A stretch of 30,000 nucleotides of DNA from Adiantum capillus-veneris (GCA_014529385.2 CM043944.1:67267395-67297394), one strand, 5' to 3'. Shown: positions 9,208-19,128, counted from the stretch's first letter. Notes: generated from the sequence alone by a model not told the origin. Program-made: numbers and translations.

Positions 9208-9231
9208 AGACATCCTACGCGTAGGATGTCT
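9208..9231. repeat. 24-bp perfect palindrome, copy 6 (C/G type)
   Basis: Left arm AGACATCCTACG is followed by its exact reverse complement CGTAGGATGTCT. Compared with copies 1-5, one base per arm has changed (A to C on the left, T to G on the right), keeping the pairing. Confidence 0.95.
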
Positions 9232-9332
9232 TCTGTGTGATTTTGGACTCCAAACCAAATTTTGAGTATACCAAGGTGATCAGCAACTCAAGGGGAGCAT
9301 GTTCTTTGAGTTTAAAGCCATTATGATGAAAA

Positions 9333-9356
9333 ATACATCCTACGCGTAGGATGTCT
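9333..9356. repeat. 24-bp palindrome, copy 7 (C/G type, one mismatch)
   Basis: Same as copy 6 except that the second base is T instead of G, leaving one unpaired position near the outer end. It begins 125 bp after copy 6. Confidence 0.93.
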
Positions 9357-9608
9357 GAAGCAAGAAATTGAAGCCAGACATTGACAGTGGGCATAGCAAG
9401 GTGTTGTATAGCCTAAGGCAAGCCTCCTGGTCAATTTTGGTCCAATTTGGAGTTGATTAGACTGACCAAGATCAGCAACAAGCTGTCAGAACAGATTTCT
9501 GACTCATTGACCAGCTAATAGGTGTCAAAATCAAAAAGTGAAAACAGCTGTGGGCTCAGCACATCAAGGGGAAACCATAGTGCAAAAATCCAGGAAAAAT
9601 AAAGCAAG

Positions 9609-9632
9609 AGACATCCTACGCGTAGGATGTCT
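9609..9632. repeat. 24-bp perfect palindrome, copy 8 (C/G type)
   Basis: Identical to copy 6, starting 276 bp after copy 7 and ending about 95 bp before the gag ATG at 9728. Confidence 0.95.
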
Positions 9633-9727
9633 ATCTGGGCCTACTGAAGAGAAAATTTGACTGAGCTTAGACATTGAGACTCCATTTGGCTTAAGGGTTC
9701 CAGAACTAGATCCATGACCTGGCACAG

Positions 9728-10575
9728 ATGTTACGTCTTCTCCAAATTTGTTTGAAGAGTGGTGCACGAATTTGGTCCAAAGCATTTGAAGAGGAGTTGC
9801 GTGTGGTTGATCCACCTGTAAGATTGAGTTGGGACAATCTAAGGCATGGATTGGAAGTGGAGTTTGTGAAGATAGAAGATCCTGACAAAGTGTGGCAATA
9901 AGTACAGGCTTTAGTGCAAAAGGAAGGTAAGCCAGTAGATGCATACATACAAAAGTTTTCATTGGCATGGGAGCGAATGTGCAAGGCCTTAGCACCACAC
10001 GTACCCCCACCTGACATGATGAAGAAGGACAGATTCTTGGATGGTCTTTGGGAGAATATACGTTGGAGAGTGGAGCTAAAGAAGACTAGAACATATGAAG
10101 ATGCATTGGAGTAGCAAGGAACAGAGAGTGGAAGCTGAGAAAAATGAGCCAGCTAGGAGTAGAGTCTTTGCCCATGAGGTCTGAATTTCAGCCTATGGAT
10201 TCTTTGCAAGGTCACATGCCAGGGGTTCATCATGAACCAGTGGTTTCTGTTACTCCTCAGGTTATGCCAACAGTGGTCACTACAGCAGTGCAAGATGATG
10301 GGCTAAGGCAAGACATGAGCCAAGTGGTAGATTTAATGAAGCATCTCATCCTAAACATGCTAGGTCAAGTGGGAAATAATCGAGGTCGAGGGAGGTTTGC
10401 AAATCAGCCAGGAGATGAAGAAAGACCCAAGAATGGTGCTGGACAAAGTAATGGTAGGTTCTGGAGGCAGACGCCCACATGTTATAATTGTGGAGGGTTG
10501 GGACACATTAGCCCACAATGTGATAAGCCACCAAGGATGGGGGGAGACATGTATCCATTGCCAAGACAGGTCTAA
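9728..10575 (+). pseudogene. gag: gag of the gypsy element
   Basis: The frame opens after a TAG at 9707 and has an ATG at 9728. The region just downstream (RLSWDNLRHGLEVEFV) and YIQKFSLAWERMCKALAP with DRFLDGLWENIRWRVELKK match the retrotransposon gag (capsid) domain. The chain then passes to a Gly/Arg-rich stretch and one zinc knuckle, CYNCGGLGHISPQC (C-x2-C-x4-H-x4-C), near the C-terminus at about 10479-10520. It is broken twice: an in-frame TAA at 9899-9901 and a frameshift at about 10112-10114, where the frame moves to the one that carries the zinc knuckle. The last frame stops at 10575 and pol lies in another frame. That could be mutation or a programmed shift; I cannot tell. Confidence 0.85.
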
Positions 10576-10658
10576 CTAGGTCAAATGATTATGGCATTGA
10601 AATTAAGGGAGAAGAAGGAACCAGTGGATTAACCCAGGAGGAAAAGGGAAAGACAAAA

Positions 10659-12110
10659 GTGATCAGTGTAGTCACCTTAGAGAAGGCATCGAAGGTAGAG
10701 GATAAATTAGTGATGCCTATTGGGAAGAGGAACACAGAGGAAAAGGAAGGAAGAAGTGCCCCAGGTCCTAGTAAGAAGAAGGGAAAGATCCATGAAGGCG
10801 AGGATGTCAACTCCAAGAGGAAACGAAGGGCTCGTTGCAAGTTTCATGTTTCAGATTTTTCACTAGGGGATGGGCAATTAAGCTATGACTTGAAGGAGGA
10901 TCTGTCAAGCAGAAAGGCAGATGTTACTTTTGGGCAGCTTATAGAGATGGTGCCTAAGCTAAAGCGGCAGTGGAAGAGGATGGTTAACCCAATGGAGAAA
11001 GAGCCAGAGAGAGGTTCAGTGAAGGTGTTGGCAATGGATGAGCTACCAGACATTTGTCCAATAGTAGATGTGTGGCACAAAAGAAAAAATTTGGGACAAG
11101 GTTATGTGGATGGTGGAGCCCAAATATGTGTCATAACACACTTATGCGTTGAGAAGATGGGTCTTACAGTGACAGGGGTGTCAAGCTTCCGAATCAGATT
11201 GGCAAACCATCAGAAAGTAAAATGTTTGGGCTTTGTAAAGAGCTTAGAAGTGAAGGCGTATGATGCAAAGGCAGTGGATGATTTTAATGTGATGCCAGCG
11301 GGGTTGGGAGCATATCCTATTATCCTGGGCAGACCATGGTTACGTGCAGTGGGAGCTGTTCAAGATTGGAGACGTGGTACGATTAGCCTCTATGGAAAGA
11401 CAGGTGCCAAGAAGCTATATAATATGGACACAAGGAAACGATTGGAGGAGCTTTATGAAGATGAGGATGAGTCTAGCTATGAAGGCTATTCCATAGTGTC
11501 TGACCAGAACAGTGATAGTACTACCAGCAGTGATGAGGATGCTGATGTGGCATTTCTTTTGATGGACAATGAAATCCAGGAGTCTGGTTTAGTCGCATTT
11601 GCAAATGAGGTTGAAGGTGAAAGTGACGGGCCTTATGAAGTGATTGAAGGGCTGATGCAAAACAAGGTTGAATTGTCAAAGAAGCAGGAATTGATGACAC
11701 AAATGATCAGTGGAGACCTCTCAGCTATGGAGAAGGAGATATATTTGCACATGTTGGCTAGTTTTCCTAATTTGTTCATTACTTCATATGAAGAGATTAG
11801 AGGGTTCAAGGGCGAAGAGATGCATATAGAGCTGAAAGAAGGTGCTAAGCCTGTGCGGCAAAGGCTAAGAAGGATGGGTCTAAAGAAAATGGAAGCCTTG
11901 AGGGAAGAGGTGGACAAGTTATTGAAGGTAGGGTTCATAGTCCCAGTGGAAACCACCGAATGGGTGAGTCCAGTAGTAGTCAGCCCAAAGAAGGATGGAA
12001 AGTGGAGGATTTGTGTAGATTTTAAGCCCTTAAATGTAGCCACTAAGAAGAACCCATATCCTCTTCCATTCATCGATCAAATTTTGGATTTAGTGGGTGG
12101 CAAGTTATGA
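10659..12110 (+). pseudogene. pol: pol part 1: protease and start of reverse transcriptase
   Basis: An open frame that stays open upstream to about 10563 without an ATG; the nominal start at 10659 is a GTG, so it was probably reached by fusion or frameshifting from gag. A basic Lys-rich segment leads to an aspartic protease domain with the active site at about residues 149-155, YVDGGAQ, where the usual D-S/T-G-A is D-G-G-A; YPIILGRPWLRAVGA closes the domain. After an acidic linker comes the RT N-terminal part, with WVSPVVVSPKKDGKWRICVD and FKPLN at about residues 436-461. The frame ends within RT at DLVGGKL-stop. The remaining RT continues in another frame from about 12100, so a single-base shift sits near 12107. 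Confidence 0.9.
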
Positions 12111-14250
12111 GAGGTATAGTGTGTGTGATGGTTTTTCAGGCTATTTTCAATTGAAGATTGCTCTTAAAGACCGAACAAAGACAACTTTTATTACGCCATG
12201 GGGCTGCTATTGCTACATGGTATTGCCATTTGGGTTGTCAAATGGACCATCTTTCTATCAAGAGAGAGCAAACTGGGTATTGGAACCTTTCATTGGTAGT
12301 TGTGCTAAAGCTTTTATGGACGACTTCTGTATCTACAACAGTAGGGCTGAACACCATGAGAAGTTGCAGATGGTATTGGCTCGATATGATGAATGTGGAG
12401 GACAAATAAATCCCAAGAAATGTCATCTAGCACAACCAAGGGTGAAGTTATTGGGCCATATGGTGTCAGCAAATGGCATTGAGGCTGATCCAGACAAGGT
12501 TAAGTCTATTATTCTTCTTCCATCACCTATGAGTACAAAGCAATTGGCAACCTTTATACACAAAGTGAAGTACATGGCGCGGTCTATTCCATTTTCTTCA
12601 CAGCTCCTTTATCCATTACAAAAGGTGGCAAAGCATGGTCCATTGCAATGGGATGACAAGTGTGAAGAAGTGTTTCAAGAGGTGTTAGGGGGGTTGTCAG
12701 CCATGCAGGCTCCTGATTGGGAGCAAGAGTTTTATGTAAATCCATCAGTAGGGGATGATGCCATTGGAGCTATGCTATTGCAAAAGGGGAAGGGTAGCCA
12801 TTATTTGAGGCCAATGTATTGTGCAAGCCGAGTGAAGTTGGTAGCAGAGAGAAAATTCTCGGAAGTAGAGCTAGTGATGGCCAGTGTAATGTTTGCTTGT
12901 CGACGATTTCGTCATTACTTGCTACCACGACCTTTTGTTTTCTTGACGAGCTATGCCTTTTTGCCACAGTTAATTAATGGCACTAACATGTCAAATGTGG
13001 TCAAGAAATGGGTAATTGAGCTCCAAGCGTTTGAGTTCTCTTTTCTAGTGGAAGACAGTACAAGGGCTACCCTAGCTGATTTGTTGACTTACAAGGAGAA
13101 TCCCCTTCTTGTTAAGGAAGAGGTGGTGAGAAAGGTAGTCAAAGAAGTTCCACAGATCAGCAATGCACATGTTTTGTTCTTTGATGGCTCATACAGAAAG
13201 AGCCATGATGCAGCTTCAAGGGGTATAGCACTTTATGATCCAGAGGGGAAGCTAGTATGCAAGAGAGGGTTCAAGTTGGATACGCATAGTAACAATGAGG
13301 CTGAATATGCTACGTTGGAAGCTGGATTACACATTTGTTTGAAGCAGGGGGTTAGAAGGTTGAGCATAAAAGGTGATTCCTTGTTAGTTGTGAAGCAAGC
13401 GTTGGGTGTGTGGAAGAGAAAGAACAACTCATTGAAGGAAACGTGTTTTAGAATTAAAGGCCTGTTAAAAAATTTTGAAGCATGGAGCATCAAACACATT
13501 GAACGTGCTCTAAATGGAGAGGCACATGAAGCAGCTCAAAGCATGATTGGGGAGCTATTTGTGTTGAGGACCAATTTACCTCTTTATCATGGCCGAGAAA
13601 GTTTGGCTCAAGAAGAGGAGTTTTTGCTAACAGGAATCATTCTGAAGGACATTCAGAAGTCTAAGAAGTATGGCTTTGTGCGTAGAGCATCCAAGTACAA
13701 ATTGATTGGTGATGTCTTGTACAGGAAAGGGGTTGATCTCGTGTTGAGATGGGTACCTTGGCGGGAGGAGCTTTACATAGTGTTGGAAGAGAATCATGAA
13801 TGCGCATGTGGCGGCCATTTTTCTCTAAAGATCACCTTGCATAAGATCTTGCAAGAGGGGTATGTATGGCCTAGTTTGCACAAGGATGTTCACCATTGGT
13901 GTAGGTCTTGCAATAGGTGTCAAGCATTTGGGAAGAGAGTGTTGAAGCCAGAGCTACGAAAAACCATTATGGCGTTTGATGTGTTTGAAAAGTGGGGGAT
14001 TGATGCAATAAGCCCATTACCTATCACAAGCACAGGCAAAAGCTATATTTTGACTACAGTGGACTATCTCTCTAGATGGGTAGAGGCTATAGCAATAAAA
14101 CAGATCACTGCAAAGGATGTGGCAAAATTTGTGTATGATGAAATATGTTGCAAGTTTGGGGTGCCATTAGAGCTACTTTCAGATAAGGGGCCAGGATTTA
14201 GAGTTAAACTGCTAGACCTTTTATGCACAAAGATGAAGATTAGGCATTAG
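12097..14250 (+). pseudogene. pol: pol part 2: RT, RNase H, second RNase H, integrase N-terminal half
   Basis: RT resumes with SVCDGFSGYFQLKIALKDRT. The catalytic box is FMDD (residues 73-76), followed by NPKKC and LLGHMVS. A first RNase H follows (EFYVNPSVGDDAIGAMLLQ), in which the first catalytic Asp seems replaced by Asn, suggesting it is degenerate. A second RNase H of the plant aRNH type starts near residue 360 (FFDGSYRK, then NNEAEYATLEAG and IKGDSLLV); the expected final Asp is His in NGEAHEAA. Two RNase H domains mark the Tat lineage. Integrase follows with an HHCC zinc site ending WCRSCNRCQ, catalytic Asp in WGIDAISP (residue 636) and LLSDKGPGF (residue 696). A TAG at 14248-14250 cuts the integrase core before its catalytic Glu. 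Confidence 0.93.
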
Positions 14251-14958
14251 CATACCACTCCTTATTATCCGCAGTGTAATGGCTTAAATGAAAGATTCAA
14301 TGGTGAGTTGGTACAAATCCTTTCGAAAGTGACAGAGCACCAAGGAAAGAATTGGGATTTGGAATTGCCTAGTGCATTATGGGCTTACCGTACTTCGGTG
14401 AAGACAGGTACAAGCTTTACTCCATTTCATCTGGTATATAATAAGGAAGCACATTGCCTGTGGAGGTAGAGTTGCCTGCAGTCAAGATGCTAGAGAAGAA
14501 GTTGCTTGGGCCGCCTAGTGATGCATTCAAAGAGAGGCTCTTACAGTTACAAGAGGTTTAGCTGGATAGGATGAGTGCATTGGAGCATTATGGACAGATG
14601 CAAGATAGGGCTTTGGCAAAGATAAATGAAAAGGTCAAAAGTAAGGGTATCAAGAAGCATGACTTGGTTTTGCGCTACAACAGTAAGCTGCACCTTCCAA
14701 AAGAAGTTTCAAGTTAAGTGGGAAGGCCCTTTCAAGGTAGTGGAGTCTTTCCCGAATGGTACATACCAACTGGCTAACTTGGATGGGATTTTGCATAAGT
14801 CAAGGGTAAATGGATTGCGTCTTAAATTATATCATGCCAGGTTAATGATGGTGGAGCAAGATGAGCTGTCTGCAGAACAAGTAATGTCTATGAGGGATGA
14901 GGAGACCTGTGACGCGGCGAGTCTCATATCTCTTTTTGCTGCTGCTGATCATGAATGA
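14251..14958 (+). pseudogene. pol: pol part 3: integrase C-terminal half
   Basis: After the TAG the same frame goes on with TTPYYPQCNGLNERFNGEL, placing the catalytic Glu 35 residues after the second Asp, as in DD35E integrases. A frameshift falls at about 14455, a TAG at about 14560 and another shift near 14705. The final frame has the GPY/F-like module (FQVKWEGPFKVVESFPNGTY) and RVNGLRLKLYHARL, as in gypsy integrases of the non-chromovirus type; no chromodomain is seen. It ends at 14958, shortly before the 3' LTR. Confidence 0.85.
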
Positions 14959-14963
14959 TCTAG

Positions 14964-14986
14964 CAGGCTAGGGGATGGGCAAATTA
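14964..14986 (+). promoter_or_regulatory. Likely polypurine tract of the gypsy element
   Basis: A purine-rich segment GGCTAGGGGATGGGCAAA lies a few bases before the 3' LTR TG. It is interrupted by pyrimidines, so the exact primer is uncertain. Confidence 0.5.
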
Positions 14987-16128
14987 TGTCAGGAGTTTTT
15001 GGAGTAAGGGATTGCGCATATGTACATACACATGCATGGTGCATAGAATAAAGAATTGCCCATTTTCCATAGCCAAGTGGTTACGTGGGGCCCACATGGG
15101 TACAGGTAGGACAACATGTACATAGTGCATCGATTTTCACTATTACCAGTACCAGTGTGTTTTTTCTATAATAATGAGGAGTTGGTAGCGCATAGAACTT
15201 CTTGAGGAAGCTATCTATGGGTCGACGACATGAGGTAAGTAGGTGCGTCAGATGGCATCTAGTGGCGTCAGGAGGTCAAATGGGGTCAATACTTGCACGT
15301 AGATAAGTACGGGCACAACGTGGGTGTTTTCTTGTGATAATTATGCAAAATGGTTATCATGAGGACCATGTTTTGGGGTCACTTCATGTGGTGGTGGGAT
15401 GCATTATTGGAAAAAGCTGAGTGCCAGGTGTGCGGATGATGCAAAAAGGTGACAACTATGCACTGTGAGGTCAGTTTTTGGTCTGTTCGGGGTCCGTTTG
15501 AGGTCAACTAAAAGGCCAAAGGTGCGCAAGTAATAAAACTAAGTGTGGGAACTGAAAAAATAGAGATAATACCAGAAAAAATGTGGAGAGAAGAGGAGGA
15601 ATAGCCGCAACTGTGTTTTTGCTGTTTTTGGAGCCTGTTTTGGCCATAAACTGCTCATCCGAGGTCGGATTCGAGCACTTTGACATTGTAGACTGGGGTT
15701 TTGGGCCATTCCGGACGTGATGGCGCTGTCCATTTTGCCAAATTTCTCACTGTTTCTCTACTATTTTGGTTGTGTAAGTTTCTCCTATGAGCGAAGCTTC
15801 TGCTCCAATTTGTGATTGTATCTGGCATATTTTACCCATATTTTGTGAGCTATTTGCCCCATTGGTGTTGGTCCAAGCTCAATTGTATCTAAACATCAGA
15901 AATTCTCCTCTTTTGAGCTGAGTTTTTTGGGTGTATGTGTGTGTGTGTCTCTGTGTGGAGTGGGTAAATGGGTAGTCTCTCTCCTGTCACTCCATAGGTG
16001 TGTTCCCTGTCTCGGCCAGGGGGGTTGTGTAAGCCGAGTGGTGCCCCATAGTGTGTGTGTGTGTATCATCCCAAGAGTGTGTGTCGGGTCATTATAGAGG
16101 CGTTGTGTGTGTTTTCATCCCACTGCCA
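14987..16128 (+). repeat. 3' LTR of the gypsy element
   Basis: Matches the 5' LTR along its whole length with scattered substitutions and small indels, for example in the GT-rich run near 15930. It ends CACTGCCA, against CGCTCACA in the 5' copy. Confidence 0.92.
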
Positions 16129-16160
16129 TATATTGAGTAGCTTCACATATAAGCTCAACA
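16129..16160 (-). repeat. Truncated 3' LTR of the Copia-like element
   Basis: These 32 bp match 18477-18508 exactly; the match extends four bases (GCCA) into the end of the gypsy LTR, a microhomology at the junction. Confidence 0.85.
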
Positions 16161-16165
16161 CCCCC
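16161..16165 (-). promoter_or_regulatory. Polypurine tract core, Copia-like element
   Basis: CCCCC on the plus strand gives GGGGG on the minus strand, directly before the LTR start TGTTGAG. Confidence 0.6.
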
Positions 16166-16282
16166 GATCAAATAAGGGTCCCTAACTGTGGATGAAAAAA
16201 CGCTTGGGGTTTCAAGTAAAAACCCACAGCTCTATATACACCCACCGTTATATTATAAAAATCATTGAATGTACAAATGTTC

Positions 16283-16434
16283 ATGAGGAGCTACATCACT
16301 CCTTTTACAATGAAAATTTTATGAGGAGCTACATCACTCCTTTTATAATGAATATTTTATGAGGAGCTACATCACTCCTTTTCCTATGAATGTTATATAA
16401 GGAGTTACATTACTCCTATCCTATCAAATACAAT
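16283..16434. repeat. Four tandem 38-bp units with a small inverted repeat
   Basis: Units start at 16283, 16321, 16359 and 16397, exactly 38 bp apart. Each contains AGGAG, an 8-nt loop such as CTACATCA, then CTCCT, which could form a short stem. In the last unit the loop is changed but both arms are kept. Confidence 0.9.
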
Positions 16435-16904
16435 AATGAATACAAATGTTCAATAAAGAGGTGTAAAGGCTATTGATTAGCTTGTGATCAGAAGTGTCTC
16501 CGTGAATCTGCTGTGTAGCTTGTCATCAACATGCCATCACCAAACCTGTCTTCATGTTGTCATCAATGTGGCATCACCAAACTTGTCTTCATAAATCTTT
16601 TATTGTCACCAAGTTTTTCTTCATGAAATCAATTCTTTGATCAATCCTACATAGATCATAGACTCAAAAAACATAGTCATGAAAATTATTATCACGTTAG
16701 TGAAATAATTACGTTCACAATGCCATAAGAGATGGTTCGCGATGCCACTCTTTTGATGACATATATACGCACAACAACATATGGTACATAAAATATGAAT
16801 ATAAAAGTACAAGATGCGTGATTATGTGATGCAAATGACATGTGTATATACTACATAAAACGATGTTTATCAACGTAGTGGTTTCAATGAATATCATCAA
16901 AGTA

Positions 16905-17200
16905 TTAACAAAACATCATCATTGTATCAATAAAAATGAATAAATCATCATGGTATCACCGAGAATAATCATTGTATCAATGAAACAACATCATGGTATC
17001 ACCGAGAACAACCATGGTATCAACGAAACAATATCATGGTATCATCGAGAATAACCATGGTATCAATGAAACAACATCATGGTATCACCGATAATAACCA
17101 TATCAACGAAATATCATCATGGTATCAACGAAAATCACCATGATCAAAGTACTAACAAAACATCATCATGGTATCATCAACATCACTATGGTATCAACGA
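16905..17200 (+). repeat. Tandem array with a ~21.5-bp period built on TGGTATCA
   Basis: TGGTATCA occurs at 16951, 16994, 17015, 17037, 17058, 17080, 17120, 17169 and 17189, with decayed TTGTATCA forms around. Successive gaps are near 21-22 bp or multiples. The units alternate between a CACCGAGAA type and a CAACGAAAC type, making a ~43-bp higher-order unit. Confidence 0.85.
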
Positions 17201-17810
17201 GAGATTATCAATAAAATGACGTAAACTATATCTCTAGAAGAATAATCATATCGGAATCAATGAACGAATATATCATATAACAAAAGATAATGTACCATCA
17301 GTAGCTCGATGGAATTTGGATGATTATCAACGGCTCGACTGAATCGAAACGATATTCATGACAGATATCCATGAACAGATCTATAGACACTTGATATTTG
17401 GAAATATAGGTATCCAAGAATAAGTCATCAATAAATTTCTCAGAACGTATTAGACAGCTTGAAATAGTATAGACTTTTGAGAACATATATCTCCCAGGGC
17501 AGTCACTTATGAAAAGACCCCTATATCATGTGCGTTCAAGAGGTAATTAATAATACCCCAATATACATACTATACTTACACTGTGAGCCTATTTAAAAAA
17601 CCTCCACCCCCCTCTGTATGTATACATTTTTATACATTTTGGTCTTTTAATAACCCTCTCCGGTTAACTCACGTGATATCATACACATTCTAAAAAGTGA
17701 CCGCCCCGGGATATATCTATAACACTGATTTGATTTGTAACTGCCTTCTGCAGCAAAGTTACGTCAGTAACAAATATATGATTGATGAAGAGAAAAATAT
17801 AATTGATAAG

Positions 17811-18350
17811 TTTTCAATTATGAGGAAAATCAAAAGCAAAAAGTAAAATTTTCTTTTCAGACATGTTCGCTGTCTGAGAACGATAACCCAAAATCGGTGC
17901 AGAATTTAGAGAAAGTTTCTTCAGCAAAGCTGTAGACCACATCCATATCAATGGGTCGTGGGAATGATTTCTGCAAAATCATTTTCAATTAGGAGAAAAA
18001 TCAAAAACAAAAAACGGAAGTTGCTTTTCAGGCATGTACGCAGTCCGCGAACGATAACTCAAAATCAACACAGAATTAAAAAAAACTTTCTTCTGCAAAG
18101 TTGTAGACCACGTCGATTTCAATGCCACTAACGGGCTGTTTCTGCAAAATCATTTTCAATTATGAGAAAAAAAAACGAAAGTTTCTTTTCAGACATGTAC
18201 GCAGTTCGCAAACGATAACGCAAAATCGGTGCAGAATTTGGAAAAAAATTTCTTCTGCAAAATTGTAGGCCACATTGATTCTGGTGCCTTGAGCAGGCTG
18301 TTTTTGCAAAATCGGTTTCAATTAGGAGAAAAATCAAAAACAAAAACGTC
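17811..18350. repeat. Tandem ~171-bp repeat, 3.2 units, next to the PBS
   Basis: Units start at TTTTCAATTA or its close match at 17811, 17982, 18153 and 18315 (periods 171, 171, 162). Each holds an AACGATAAC word, a GCAGAATT word and a CTGCAAA...TGTAG...CCAC stretch. The last unit runs into the PBS after about 35 bp. On the element's own strand these are the first sequences after the PBS. Confidence 0.88.
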
Positions 18351-18353
18351 CTT

Positions 18354-18364
18354 CTCTGATACCA
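18354..18364 (-). promoter_or_regulatory. PBS for initiator tRNA-Met
   Basis: The minus strand reads TGGTATCAGAG, the standard plant PBS complementary to the 3' end of initiator tRNA-Met, directly touching the LTR end. Confidence 0.93.
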
Positions 18365-18508
18365 TGTTGAGAGCTCGAAAGAGAGAGCACATAAATAGAA
18401 CCCCAAAGTGTGTAGAATACACACATGCGATGATGTATATATAGAGGGGATCTAGGTGCTATATATAGAGAAGCCATATATTGAGTAGCTTCACATATAA
18501 GCTCAACA
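18365..18508 (-). repeat. 5' LTR of the Copia-like element (144 bp)
   Basis: On the minus strand it starts TGTTGAGC and ends CTCAACA, with two TATATATA-type boxes near 18435-18470 that could drive transcription. The length is in the range of short-LTR (TRIM-type) elements, but the 2.2-kb interior is longer than usual for those. Confidence 0.88.
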
Positions 18509-19068
18509 CGAACACAGACCAATGGGGCACCTCCTCAAGCGACAGGTGAGTCGCACTCTCATCTCTCCGAGCGCTTTTTTGATGGATGTCAAAGCCCTTT
18601 GTTCTCCACGTGCTCCAAGGCAATGCGCCTCAAGCGAGGGATTGCCCTTTTGCACTTGGCTCAAGGACAAGGGAGTTTTTCCTTGAGTCAGCGATTGTGC
18701 TCAGGGCCTCTTGGGGGACCACGATCATCCCAGTCGATGTTCTGCACACGCGAAACGTTGTTTATTTATTATGTGTTCTAAAAAATAAATAATTAAAAAA
18801 GCCCTGAATTCCATTAAAAAACTTACATGAAGTTCAAAGAGAATAAATGACAATGAGTGCTAAATTTATTTTTAACTAAAATAGAACTTTAAAAATGCAA
18901 TTAATAAACATTTAATAGTACTACAAAATAAAGTATCCATAAAAAATAAAACATCTTCATCAAAAAACCCAAAAGGCTAAAAAATGGAATAATGGATAGC
19001 TAAGGGTAGAGGGGGTTGTTTTACCCCCCCTACAACCTTTGATTCGCATGTATCCGTTTGAAATGATC

Positions 19069-19128
19069 AATCTCGATAATAGGCGCGGTAATATACGCGA
19101 TAATAGACACGCTAATAGCCGCGGTAAT
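19069..19128. repeat. Five degenerate 12-bp tandem units, A-N-N-C-N-C-G-N-T-A-A-T
   Basis: The units are AATCTCGATAAT, AGGCGCGGTAAT, ATACGCGATAAT, AGACACGCTAAT and AGCCGCGGTAAT, end to end. Positions 1, 4, 6, 7 and 9-12 are fixed in all five, while positions 2, 3, 5 and 8 vary. Confidence 0.85.

Larger units (their letters stand above)
8091..9727 (+). other. Long non-coding leader of the gypsy element
   Basis: About 1.6 kb between PBS and gag with only short, unconvincing ORFs. Near 8154-8195 there is a loose array of ACAGGT-like words. The last 520 bp carries three 24-bp palindromes. Otherwise I see no conserved structure. Long leaders of this kind are common in Tat-lineage elements. Confidence 0.65.
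6935..16128 (+). mobile_element. Ty3/gypsy retrotransposon, Tat-like, full length but mutated
   Basis: Two LTRs of 1133 and 1142 bp flank a ~6.9-kb interior with PBS, leader, gag, protease, RT, RNase H, a second RNase H and integrase in gypsy order (RT before integrase). The LTRs differ at 9 of their first ~173 positions by my count, about 5%, so the insertion is not recent. Every coding segment is broken by stops or frameshifts, so no full polyprotein can be made from this copy. The flanks do not show a matching 5-bp target duplication (CGCGT on the left, TATAT on the right). Confidence 0.92.
16129..18508 (-). mobile_element. Copia-like non-coding LTR element, minus strand
   Basis: On the minus strand a 144-bp LTR (18508 to 18365) starts TGTTGAGC and ends CTCAACA. 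It is followed with no gap by TGGTATCAGAG, the classic initiator tRNA-Met PBS. About 2.2 kb further on, a GGGGG tract precedes a second TGTTGAGC at 16160, the start of the 3' LTR. Only 32 bp of that LTR remain before the gypsy 3' LTR begins. The interior has no ORF of note and is largely tandem repeats, so it could only move with proteins from another element. LTR ends and PBS suggest Copia parentage, but no coding sequence supports it. Confidence 0.8.

Noticed and set aside
10560-10670. Programmed frameshift between gag and pol
   Set aside because: No slippery heptamer with downstream structure that I could identify; the copy has many random frameshifts, so simple mutation is as likely.
18509-18800. 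Possible host exon (CAGGTGAGT splice-donor-like site near 18533)
   Set aside because: No long open frame, no recognisable protein and no matching acceptor; a lone donor-like word is not evidence.
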